A stretch of DNA of 5,874 bases. Origin: Anaerozeibacter sp031551775. Its GTDB lineage: Bacteria; Bacillota; Clostridia; Christensenellales; Aristaeellaceae. The translations under genes were made by a program, and so were the position numbers. Position 1 is the stretch's first letter. Each line of letters starts with the position of its first letter. The notes beneath the pieces were generated by a model. That model searched no databases and had not been told where the DNA came from. It saw nothing but the letters and a program-made list of their open reading frames with translations. Where the stretch lies: contig JAVBND010000003.1 of the NCBI GenBank assembly GCA_031551775.1, forward strand, positions 1-5,874. The letters are read 5' to 3'. Below, piece after piece: positions 1 through 5,206 of the stretch.

Positions 1-137
1 GGCCAAATTCCTGAAATTCCTGCGGGAATTTCCGGGCGGACTTTGGACGGGTATGGATTTTGAGTCGGAGGGGCGGTAAAGCCCCTCCTTTGTCAAAATC
101 CTGTTCACCCCCGCCGCACAGGTCGCCGGGGGCGTTG
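1..137 (+). repeat. Three-hairpin structured repeat, copy 1 (left edge cut by window)
   Basis: This aligns without gaps to 5573-5709 (24 mismatches in 137 bp by my count, about 82% identity). Hairpin I has an outer stem 3-11/38-46 (8 of 9 pairs), an asymmetric internal loop (T12 against CGGGC 33-37), an inner stem 13-20/25-32 (8 perfect pairs) and a TGCG tetraloop. Hairpin II has an outer stem 55-63/93-101 (9 perfect pairs), an internal loop GTC/TTTG, an inner stem 67-74/81-88 (8 perfect pairs) and a GGTAAA loop. Hairpin III pairs 108-116 with 124-132, with one C-C mismatch. The stems differ from copy 2 mostly by paired changes. C(UGCG)G is a UNCG-type tetraloop only when read on the plus strand, which suggests that strand is the RNA. 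No protein is encoded and the family is not one I recognise. Confidence 0.75.
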
Positions 138-262
138 CTCCGGGCAGTCGGCGCGTTTGCTCGCCCTTTCGCTGAATCCATTTGCACCGGCAAAGCTGGC
201 AAAAAGGATCCAACATGGAGGGCGTTGACCCTCCAAACCGCTGGGGGTCTCGGAAACCCGAT
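138..262. other. Gene-free spacer with small hairpins
   Basis: No supportable gene lies between copy 1 of the structured repeat and the first parS site. Two small inverted repeats are visible: TTTGC 181-185 with GCAAA 190-194, and GGAGGG 217-222 with CCCTCC 229-234. The second hairpin (217-234) matches the GGAGGGC-TTTG-GCCCTCC hairpins at 5715-5732 and 5815-5832 at 16 of 18 positions, so a second short repeat family also occurs on both sides of the gene block. Confidence 0.5.
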
Positions 263-278
263 TGTTTCACGTGAAACA
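263..278. promoter_or_regulatory. parS: parS site 1 (ParB/Spo0J binding site)
   Basis: The 16-bp palindrome TGTTTCACGTGAAACA is a perfect match to the bacterial chromosomal parS consensus known from B. subtilis Spo0J. ParB (a CTP-dependent clamp) loads here, spreads, and works with ParA/Soj and SMC to segregate the replication origin region. The match is exact, and an identical copy lies 39 bp away centre to centre. Neither parA nor parB is inside the window. Confidence 0.93.
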
Positions 279-293
279 TTTTCCAGTCCAAGA

Positions 294-325
294 CGCGCCG
301 ATGTTTCACGTGAAACATCGGCGCG
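294..325. repeat. Perfect 32-bp palindrome around parS 2
   Basis: The arms CGCGCCGATGTTTCAC and GTGAAACATCGGCGCG are exact reverse complements, extending the parS core by 8 bp on each side. It begins five bases beyond the end of nagA in nagA's direction of transcription, so as RNA it could form a GC-based hairpin of about 14 pairs and protect or help end the nagA transcript. No U-run follows (only TCTT), so calling it a Rho-independent terminator would overstate the evidence. Confidence 0.75.
302..317. promoter_or_regulatory. parS: parS site 2 (ParB/Spo0J binding site)
   Basis: This is a second perfect TGTTTCACGTGAAACA, identical to the first. It differs in lying at the centre of a longer perfect palindrome (294-325). 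Two exact copies so close together are very unlikely by chance in GC-rich DNA and mark this as a real ParB loading site, probably close to oriC. Confidence 0.93.
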
Positions 326-329
326 TTGT

Positions 330-1469
330 TTAGCCATTGGCGCGGTATTGGGTTTTTCCGGCGACCAGGGTCAGCAGCACATCAAAACCGCCATTCATCA
401 GGACCAAGTCAGCGCGCGCGCCGGGACGGATCAGGCCGCCTTCGCATCCGATTGACCGCGCGGGATTCAGTGAAGCCATTTGAAGCGCCGCTTCGAGCGG
501 GACGCCCACGCGCTCGACCATGTTCCTGACGGCTCTCTCCATGGTCAGCGTGCTGCCCGCGAGGTTCCCTTCGGCCAGGCGCGCCGCGCCGTCTTTGACA
601 AAGACCCGGTTCGCGCCCAGCGCGTATTCGCCGTCCGGCATGTCGGTGGCTTCCATGGCGTCGGTAATCAGGATGCATCCCGCCGCGCCCTTCGCCTTGT
701 GGCACAGCGCCAGCGCGTCGGGGTGCAAGTGCAAAAGATCCGCGATCAATTGAAGAGAGAGGCGTTCGTCGCTCAGCGCCGCGCCGGGCACGCCCGGCGC
801 GCGGTGACTCAGCGCGTTCATGCCGTTGAACATATGGGTGATCTGCGAAAGGCCGCGCGCGGCTGCATCGTGCATCAGTTCGCACGCCGCGTCGGTGTGT
901 CCCGCGGACAGCGCGACCTTGCCGCGCAGGCTGTCGATCAGCGAAAGCGCGCCTTCCTGCTCGGGGGCCAGGGTGATGAGCTTTACCACGTCGCCCAGTC
1001 CGCTGGTAATTTTTTGATACAAACCGAGCGACGGATCGACGATGAACTGGGGCGGTTGCGCGCCGCAGCGCTTCGCGTTTAAAAACGGCCCTTCCATATG
1101 GCAGCCCAGCACGCGCGCGCCTTCTTCGCTTTTCATGGCACCGGCCACGCCCTCAAGCGCGGCGCGCGTATCTTCCATGGACGCCGCCATGGTGGTGGGC
1201 AAAAACGCGGTCACGCCGTGTTTCGCGACCGACTTGGCCATCTGCCGAACATGCGCCTCCCCGTTCATGGTGTCCGAGCCCGCGATGCCGTGGATGTGTA
1301 CGTCCACAAAGCCCGGCGCGATGAGCGCGCGGGGCATGTCGAGCGCGTCTTCGCCGGGGCGGGCGGTCAGCGCATCCGACATTTCCATGACGCGCCCCTC
1401 ATGGATGCGCACGGCCATGCCCGGAATCATCCTATCTCCATCAAACAACCTTCCGGCCCGAATCAGCAC
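330..1469 (-). CDS. nagA: N-acetylglucosamine-6-phosphate deacetylase
   Basis: A cytoplasmic amidohydrolase that removes acetate from GlcNAc-6-phosphate, giving glucosamine-6-phosphate for cell-wall recycling or catabolism. With the start used here (379 aa, usual family length), the metal-binding pattern is complete: HIHG with His58 and His60 after PGFVDV, Glu126 in GCHMEGPF, His191 in SAGHTDA, His212 in THMFNGMN, and the catalytic Asp270 in LITDAM. The HxH pair resembles the two-metal Bacillus-type enzyme rather than E. coli NagA. The GTG start at 1469 is chosen because GGGAGGG (1476-1482) sits 7 nt upstream. In-frame ATGs at 1475 (touching that motif) and 1487 (no good ribosome site) are alternatives that would add 2 or 6 residues. 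It is transcribed alone and divergently from its right neighbour; no nagB is in the window. It ends beside the parS palindrome. Confidence 0.94.
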   Translation of the reverse strand: MLIRAGRLFDGDRMIPGMAVRIHEGRVMEMSDALTARPGEDALDMPRALIAPGFVDVHIHGIAGSDTMNGEAHVRQMAKSVAKHGVTAFLPTTMAASMEDTRAALEGVAGAMKSEEGARVLGCHMEGPFLNAKRCGAQPPQFIVDPSLGLYQKITSGLGDVVKLITLAPEQEGALSLIDSLRGKVALSAGHTDAACELMHDAAARGLSQITHMFNGMNALSHRAPGVPGAALSDERLSLQLIADLLHLHPDALALCHKAKGAAGCILITDAMEATDMPDGEYALGANRVFVKDGAARLAEGNLAGSTLTMERAVRNMVERVGVPLEAALQMASLNPARSIGCEGGLIRPGARADLVLMNGGFDVLLTLVAGKTQYRANG

Positions 1470-1475
1470 AGCCAT

Positions 1476-1482
1476 CCCTCCC
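1476..1482 (-). promoter_or_regulatory. Ribosome binding site deciding the nagA start
   Basis: Read on the minus strand this is GGGAGGG. It lies inside the longest possible nagA reading frame, 7 nt before GTG 1469 and abutting ATG 1475, so it favours the GTG as the true start. Confidence 0.65.
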
Positions 1483-1540
1483 GTCATTTTATTCCAATCG
1501 CCGCTTTCATTGGGAGCAGGTCGATAGAATCCAATAGGAC

Positions 1541-1569
1541 TTGCGTGTTTACCGTCTTTCTATTATAAT
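1541..1569 (+). promoter_or_regulatory. Sigma-A-type promoter for the DUF5711-cvpA-flavin reductase transcript
   Basis: TTGCGT (1541-1546, 3 of 6 matches) precedes a perfect TATAAT (1564-1569) by 17 bp. The weak -35 makes it less certain than the minus-strand promoter. The two -10 boxes share bases 1564-1567, so polymerase probably cannot occupy both at once. Confidence 0.55.
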
Positions 1570-1590
1570 AGGAATAATGAAAACTGACAA
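1562..1590 (-). promoter_or_regulatory. Sigma-A-type promoter for nagA
   Basis: On the minus strand, TTGTCA (1590-1585, 5 of 6 matches to TTGACA) is followed after exactly 17 bp by a perfect TATAAT (1567-1562). Transcription should begin near 1555, giving a leader of about 85 nt before the GTG at 1469. It overlaps the opposing rightward promoter. Confidence 0.75.
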
Positions 1591-1617
1591 GGGCCTTTCG
1601 CGGGGCCTTGCTGTTTT
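1588..1617 (+). terminator. Terminator-like hairpin in the 5' leader (possible attenuator)
   Basis: CAAGG-CC (1588-1595, one bulged G) pairs with GGCCTTG (1604-1610) around an 8-nt loop, and CTGTTTT follows. It lies between the likely start of the rightward transcript (about 1576) and the GTG at 1644, so it could attenuate that transcript. The T-run is short and interrupted, and no alternative antiterminator fold is clear. Confidence 0.3.
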
Positions 1618-1633
1618 CAGGCGAGTGAATATT

Positions 1634-1638
1634 GGAGG
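1634..1638 (+). promoter_or_regulatory. Ribosome binding site deciding the start of the DUF5711-like gene
   Basis: GGAGG lies 5 nt before GTG 1644. The in-frame TTG at 1632 overlaps this motif itself, so it is unlikely to be the start. Confidence 0.75.
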
Positions 1639-1643
1639 CATTT

Positions 1644-2738
1644 GTGCAGAACAAAAAAAACGCGCGCGCGCCATGGTATGCCGTGTTGATCGTGGTGGCA
1701 CTTTTGTGTGTGGGCGCCTATTTTCTGGCAAGCGGGATCGTGGGCACCCGCACGTCGAGGCTTCGCGCCGCTACCCAGACCCCGGCCTACGCGGGGCAGC
1801 ACATCGAGCCGCTTTTAAGCGGCATGGTGTACAACGACGGGGCGACGCTGCATGCGCTAAACGACAAAGGGCGGCAAATCTGGAGCTACGCGGTGGGCGT
1901 GAACGCCGGGTTTTCGGTGGGATCCGGCGGCGTGGCGGCATGGTCGGGCAGCACGTTGTCGCTCCTTGGCGCGGACCGGGGCGAAACGCTGTTCTCGGGG
2001 GATGTAAACGGCACGATCATCGACGCGCGCCTGGGCACGGTATACGCGGCGGCGCAGATGGGCGCGGAGCACAACAGCGAGATGCTGGTCATGGAAGTGA
2101 GCGGCCATGAAGTTCAAAAGATCGAACTCAAGAACCAGACCGTGCTCGACTTTGGATTCCTCAACAACGATACGCTTCTGTGGGTGATGTCGCTCAATTC
2201 CGAGGGCACGGTGCCCACCTGCACCATCAGCACCTACCGGCCGGGCAGGATGCTTGCGGGCACGATCCGGGACACCCAGCAGGTGCTCTACGAAGTGGTT
2301 TTTGAGTCGAGCAAGATTCGCGCCGTGGGGACCACCCACATCAAGGACTTCGATTACTACGGTACGGAGATCGCCGCCAACCGCATCTTGGTCTACGGTT
2401 GGTACCTGATGGGCATGGACGAGCGGTCTTTGAATCCCCTTATGGCGTTTGTGCCGACCGACCAGTCAGACGGCTCAAACGGGATCAGCGACTTGCGCAT
2501 GATCCGGGGCCAGACAGACCAGTGGGTGCGCCTGCCCTATCCGGCGATGCGGGTGCTGGCGCAGGATGACGCGGTATACGCGTTTACGGGCCAGAGCGTC
2601 ATGGTCATTCATTTGGGTGAAGACAGTCCCAAGATATACACCTTGCCCATCGTCATAGACGCTGTCGTGGGCATGACCTCGAACAAGACAGCCATCGTCC
2701 AGGCGTCGGGCGGCATCTACCTGATCCCCATGCCGTAG
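1644..2738 (+). CDS. DUF5711-like membrane-anchored beta-propeller protein
   Basis: A 364-residue protein with a short positively charged N-terminus (KKNAR), one hydrophobic segment at about residues 12-33, and a long remainder with no further membrane segment. This predicts an N-in, C-out single-pass protein whose bulk lies outside the membrane. The outer part shows repeating short strands of the kind LHALNDKGRQIWSY and LSLLGADRGETLFSG, as in PQQ-like or WD-like beta-propellers. No catalytic residues or lipobox are evident. By architecture, and because it directly precedes cvpA, it fits the DUF5711 family of Clostridia, whose function is not established; that family call is from memory. The downstream cvpA gene is 47 bp away and probably co-transcribed. 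Its start is GTG 1644, set by the GGAGG just upstream. Confidence 0.72.
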   Translation: MQNKKNARAPWYAVLIVVALLCVGAYFLASGIVGTRTSRLRAATQTPAYAGQHIEPLLSGMVYNDGATLHALNDKGRQIWSYAVGVNAGFSVGSGGVAAWSGSTLSLLGADRGETLFSGDVNGTIIDARLGTVYAAAQMGAEHNSEMLVMEVSGHEVQKIELKNQTVLDFGFLNNDTLLWVMSLNSEGTVPTCTISTYRPGRMLAGTIRDTQQVLYEVVFESSKIRAVGTTHIKDFDYYGTEIAANRILVYGWYLMGMDERSLNPLMAFVPTDQSDGSNGISDLRMIRGQTDQWVRLPYPAMRVLAQDDAVYAFTGQSVMVIHLGEDSPKIYTLPIVIDAVVGMTSNKTAIVQASGGIYLIPMP

Positions 2739-2770
2739 CTTCAAAAGACACAGATCAGGGGTTTTCAACA

Positions 2771-2778
2771 AAAGGAGG
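2771..2778 (+). promoter_or_regulatory. Strong ribosome binding site for a TTG start
   Basis: AAAGGAGG lies 7 nt before TTG 2786. Another TTG at 2781 is out of frame and too close, so this site fixes the cvpA start. Confidence 0.8.
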
Positions 2779-2785
2779 AATTGAA

Positions 2786-3523
2786 TTGGATTTGTTTGGC
2801 TTCAACATCGTGGACCTGGTGATCGTGGCGATTCTCTTGCTGTCGCTGATCTCGGGCATGTACAAAGGATTTCTGGCGTCCGGCCTCTCGACGCTCGGCT
2901 TCGGCGCGGCGTTCTTCGGCGCGCAGGCGCTTTACCCGGAACTTTCGCGCATGGTTCAGTCAAACTCGAGCCTGATGAACGTGCTGACCTACTATCTGGA
3001 CGCTTCGTCCATGTTCAAGACCGTGGGCCTGGCCGAACAGACGGTGGCGGGCGCGACGCAAAACGGCATGCTGGCCAAGGCGGTCAGTGACCTCCAGTCG
3101 ATCAAACTCCCCGAGGCCATCGTCAGCGCCTTCCAGTCGAATGTAGACAAGCAAATTTTCTCTGTCAAGGGTTTGAACACCTTCACCGACTACCTCAACC
3201 AAACCGTTTGGGGCGCGGCGATCAACGTGGTCGCGTTCTTGGTGCTGTTCGTCGTGGCCTACCTCCTGATCACGCTGATCGTGAACCTTTTAAACAACGT
3301 CTTCCACTTCCCGCTGCTCAAGCACTTTGACTGGCTGCTCGGCGGCGCGTTCGGCCTTGTGCGCGGCGCGGTGATCGTCATGCTGGTGCTGTCGGTGGTG
3401 CCGCTGGCCATGTCGATCATCAACATCGATGTGGTCAATCAAATGATCGCAAGTTCGCGCCTGGCCGCCTTCTTCCCCACCAACTTCCCGGTCAACAACA
3501 TCATCGCCAAGGCATTCCAGTAG
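2786..3523 (+). CDS. CvpA family membrane protein
   Basis: A 245-residue integral membrane protein. The N-terminal segment NIVDLVIVAILLLSLISGMY (7-26) running into KGF (27-29) is the typical CvpA opening (N-x-x-D...G-x-x-x-G). Hydrophobic helices fall at about 9-24, 30-48, 143-169 and 184-212, with the conserved DWLLGGAFGLVRG motif at 182-194. Between helices 2 and 3 lies an amphipathic stretch of about 90 residues, longer than in the compact E. coli CvpA. The family is linked to colicin V production and, more recently, to envelope homeostasis and bile or stress tolerance in enterobacteria; its role in Clostridia is unclear. It starts with TTG, supported by AAAGGAGG upstream. It follows the DUF5711-like gene closely and may work with it in the envelope, which is inference from adjacency only. 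Confidence 0.85.
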   Translation: MDLFGFNIVDLVIVAILLLSLISGMYKGFLASGLSTLGFGAAFFGAQALYPELSRMVQSNSSLMNVLTYYLDASSMFKTVGLAEQTVAGATQNGMLAKAVSDLQSIKLPEAIVSAFQSNVDKQIFSVKGLNTFTDYLNQTVWGAAINVVAFLVLFVVAYLLITLIVNLLNNVFHFPLLKHFDWLLGGAFGLVRGAVIVMLVLSVVPLAMSIINIDVVNQMIASSRLAAFFPTNFPVNNIIAKAFQ

Positions 3524-3575
3524 CGGAGTGCGCATAGACTTATGACCGCTGGAAAAATGTGCGGAGGATAAGAAA

Positions 3576-4085
3576 ATGTTGCATGTGAATTACCGGGAAG
3601 CCATGGCGCAGACAACCGAGCAGATGAGCAAGGGCGGCGTGTTTCTGACCGTCAATGGGGCCCGCCCCAACACCATGACCATCGGCTGGGGCGCGATCGG
3701 CTTTTCGTGGGGCAAACCCATGATGATGGTGATGGTGCGTCATTCGCGCCATACATTCGATATGCTCAACCGGGCGGGCCGCTTCTCGGTCAGCGTTCCG
3801 CGCGCGGGCGACTTGGCGGACGAACTTATGTTCGTCGGTACAAAATCCGGCCGGGACGTGGACAAGTTTGAGGGTCAGGGCCTGAGCGCGGTTCCGGGCC
3901 AGACCGAAGGGGTCAAGGTCGTGGCGGAATGCCCGGTGCATTTTGAGTGCGTGGTCAAGCACATTGAGGACATGACAAGTGATGCTCTCGATGAGAACAT
4001 CCATCTCAGGTTCTACCCGCAAGGAGACCTGCACCGGCTCTATTTCGCGGAGATCGTCGAGTGTTACCGGACCGACCAAAGTTAA
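3576..4085 (+). CDS. Flavin reductase family protein (FMN-binding split-barrel, flavoredoxin-like)
   Basis: A 169-residue soluble protein of typical length for the flavin reductase-like/flavoredoxin family. The diagnostic part is residues 19-75: KGGVFLTV, NTMTIGWGAIGFSWGKP, then MVRHSRHTFDML and RFSVSVP. These residues form the FMN-binding split barrel. Members bind FMN and act as NAD(P)H:flavin reductases or small flavin electron carriers; the partner and substrate cannot be told here. No cysteine-rich iron-sulfur or rubredoxin domain is fused. ATG 3576 has GGAGG 8 nt upstream (3563-3567). The gap of 52 bp after cvpA has no evident terminator or promoter, so it may be the last gene of the transcript starting near 1576. 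No terminator is visible after its stop either. Confidence 0.87.
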   Translation: MLHVNYREAMAQTTEQMSKGGVFLTVNGARPNTMTIGWGAIGFSWGKPMMMVMVRHSRHTFDMLNRAGRFSVSVPRAGDLADELMFVGTKSGRDVDKFEGQGLSAVPGQTEGVKVVAECPVHFECVVKHIEDMTSDALDENIHLRFYPQGDLHRLYFAEIVECYRTDQS

Positions 4086-4100
4086 GTTTTCCCGCGCCCC

Positions 4101-4129
4101 TTGTTCAATTGATTCTCATGCCCTATAAT
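4101..4129 (+). promoter_or_regulatory. Promoter of the rpsF-ssb-rpsR operon
   Basis: TTGTTC (4101-4106, 3 of 6 matches to TTGACA) and a perfect TATAAT (4124-4129) are separated by 17 bp. The predicted start is near 4136, giving a leader of about 88 nt. It is the only good sigma-A-like candidate in the 138-bp gap before rpsF. Confidence 0.65.
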
Positions 4130-4145
4130 ACATTGTTAGGGCATG
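4117..4145. repeat. Inverted repeat overlapping the rpsF -10 region (possible operator)
   Basis: CATGCCCTA (4117-4125) and TAGGGCATG (4137-4145) are perfect 9-bp inverted arms, 11 bp apart. They bracket the -10 box and the predicted start site, with 20 bp centre to centre (two helical turns), a layout suited to a dimeric repressor. No regulator is identified. It could also form an RNA hairpin only if transcription came from upstream; no U-run follows. Confidence 0.5.
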
Positions 4146-4156
4146 TGTAAAAACAC

Positions 4157-4223
4157 GCTCTAGCGCATCCTTGCCCTGAAGGATAATTCAGGGCCGATAG
4201 TCCATAAGGAGGTGAAAGAATAC
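4157..4223 (+). promoter_or_regulatory. rpsF leader RNA, candidate S6:S18 autoregulatory element
   Basis: GCCCTGAA (4173-4180) pairs perfectly with TTCAGGGC (4187-4194) around GGATAA. The 3' side is followed by a CCG (4194-4196) and an unpaired stretch up to 4205. TCCTT (4168-4172) can then pair with AAGGA (4206-4210), the beginning of the rpsF Shine-Dalgarno. A competing hairpin, ATCCTT (4167-4172) with AAGGAT (4179-4184), would free that Shine-Dalgarno. Many bacterial rpsF leaders contain a CCG-bearing hairpin bound by the S6:S18 complex, which represses the operon. The position and fold agree with this; I could not compare it with the covariance model. Confidence 0.6.
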
Positions 4224-4694
4224 ATGAACCAATACGAAGTCATGTATGTGATCGACACCGCTCTTGAGGAGCAGGTACGCCAGGACACCATTGCCCGCTT
4301 TGCGGCGCTGGTAGAGCAAAACGGCGGCCAGGTTGATCGCATCGATGAGTGGGGCAAGCGCCACTTGGCCTACGCCATCAACTACAAGACCGAGGGCTAC
4401 TACGTGCTGATGTATGTGACCGCCCCGTCCGCTCTGCCGCGTGAACTCGAGCGCAACCTGCAAAACGCCGATTCCATTCTGCGTTATCTGGTGATCCGCT
4501 TTGAAGGCGCACTGCCGCCCAAGCGCGAGCCGCTCAAGCCCTTCGTTCCCGCGCAGGCTGCCGCGCCCGTCGTCGAAGCCGCGCCCGCCGTCGAGGCTGC
4601 GCCCGCCGCCGAGGCTGCGCCCGCCGCCGAGATTGAAGCAACCGAAGCCGCGCCCGCCGAAGAAGCGGCGGCGGCCGAGAGCACCGAGGCGTAA
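4224..4694 (+). CDS. rpsF: 30S ribosomal protein S6 with long acidic Ala/Pro/Glu tail
   Basis: Ribosomal protein S6, which pairs with S18 on the platform of the 30S subunit. Residues 1-94 are the full S6 fold, starting MNQYEVMYVID and including DEWGKRHLAYAINY and GYYVLMYV. Residues 95-156 form an extra low-complexity tail rich in Ala, Pro and Glu, with four hexapeptides of the AAPxxE kind at 113-136. Many Bacillota S6 proteins stop near residue 95, so the tail is notable. The ATG at 4224 is chosen because AAGGAGGTGA (4206-4215) sits just upstream, with somewhat long spacing; the in-frame GTG at 4212 lies inside that motif and is unlikely. It is first in the rpsF-ssb-rpsR operon, 31 bp before ssb. 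Confidence 0.96.
   Translation: MNQYEVMYVIDTALEEQVRQDTIARFAALVEQNGGQVDRIDEWGKRHLAYAINYKTEGYYVLMYVTAPSALPRELERNLQNADSILRYLVIRFEGALPPKREPLKPFVPAQAAAPVVEAAPAVEAAPAAEAAPAAEIEATEAAPAEEAAAAESTEA
4560..4631 (+). repeat. Four 18-bp tandem units inside rpsF
   Basis: The units at 4560-4577, 4578-4595, 4596-4613 and 4614-4631 each encode one AAPxxE hexapeptide. Units 3 and 4 are identical (GCTGCGCCCGCCGCCGAG). Multiples of 3 keep the frame, so copy number could change without breaking S6. Confidence 0.85.
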
Positions 4695-4725
4695 CAACCG
4701 ACCCAGCGAAGGCAGGGAATAGAAG

Positions 4726-5163
4726 ATGAACAAAGCAATTCTTATCGGAAATCTGACCCGCGACCCTGAGACGAGGACCACTTCGTCTGGGGTCCCTATG
4801 ACGACGTTTACGCTGGCGATCAACCGGCGCTTTACCAATCAACAGGGCGTGCGCGAGGCCGATTTTATTCCCGTTATCACCTGGCGTCAGCAGGCGGAAC
4901 TTTGCGCCCGCTACCTGACCAAGGGCCGCAAGTGCTGTGTGGTGGGCACCATTCAGACCCGTACCTATGATGCGCAGGACGGGACGAAACGGTATGTCAC
5001 CGAAGTGGTAGCGGACGAAGTGGAATTTATCGGCGCACAGGGCCAGGGCGGGGGGAGCCAGTACGCTGGCGATGTTCCGCCGCCGCCGGAACCGGCAAGT
5101 TTTTCGCCCAAGGCGGAAGGAGCCGGGTTTGCCGACGCCGATGACGACGAATTGCCGTTCTGA
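4726..5163 (+). CDS. ssb: Single-stranded DNA-binding protein
   Basis: SSB protects single-stranded DNA during replication, recombination and repair and recruits partner proteins. The first 105 or so residues are a complete OB fold: MNKAILIGNLTRDPETR, FTLAINRRF, DFIPVITWRQQAE, then YLTKGRKCCVVGTIQTRTY and EVEFIG. A short Gly/Pro-rich linker of about 30 residues follows, ending in the acidic tip DDDELPF (139-145), the conserved docking peptide for SSB partners. The 145-residue length is normal, though the linker is short. ATG 4726 has only a weak ribosome site (AGGGA, 4714-4718). It lies between the genes for S6 and S18, the usual arrangement in Bacillota, which links replication and ribosome supply. 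Confidence 0.97.
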   Translation: MNKAILIGNLTRDPETRTTSSGVPMTTFTLAINRRFTNQQGVREADFIPVITWRQQAELCARYLTKGRKCCVVGTIQTRTYDAQDGTKRYVTEVVADEVEFIGAQGQGGGSQYAGDVPPPPEPASFSPKAEGAGFADADDDELPF

Positions 5164-5206
5164 AGATCGGACAAGCGAACACAGCATTGAGTAGGAGGAA
5201 AGACAA

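Noticed and set aside
60..455. Plus-strand open frame of 131 codons over the left gene-free region
   Set aside because: It translates the structured repeat and the two parS sites (VSRET appears twice because parS is read in frame) and runs into the antisense of nagA. It has no ribosome site and no family features.
480..1568. Several plus-strand frames opposite nagA (480-1082, 1042-1527, 1098-1568)
   Set aside because: They are antisense shadows of a clearly conserved nagA in GC-rich DNA, with no ribosome sites or recognisable domains.
1632..1634. TTG as start of the DUF5711-like gene
   Set aside because: This TTG overlaps the GGAGG ribosome site; the GTG at 1644 has proper spacing.
1541..2110. 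Plus-strand frame of 189 codons through the promoter region and the DUF5711-like gene
   Set aside because: It includes the promoter and leader and then overlaps the real gene in another frame; it is Arg/Gly-rich, as off-frame GC-rich translations are.
4212..4214. GTG as start of rpsF
   Set aside because: It lies within the Shine-Dalgarno AAGGAGGTGA, and S6 proteins normally begin close to the NQYEVMYV motif given by ATG 4224.
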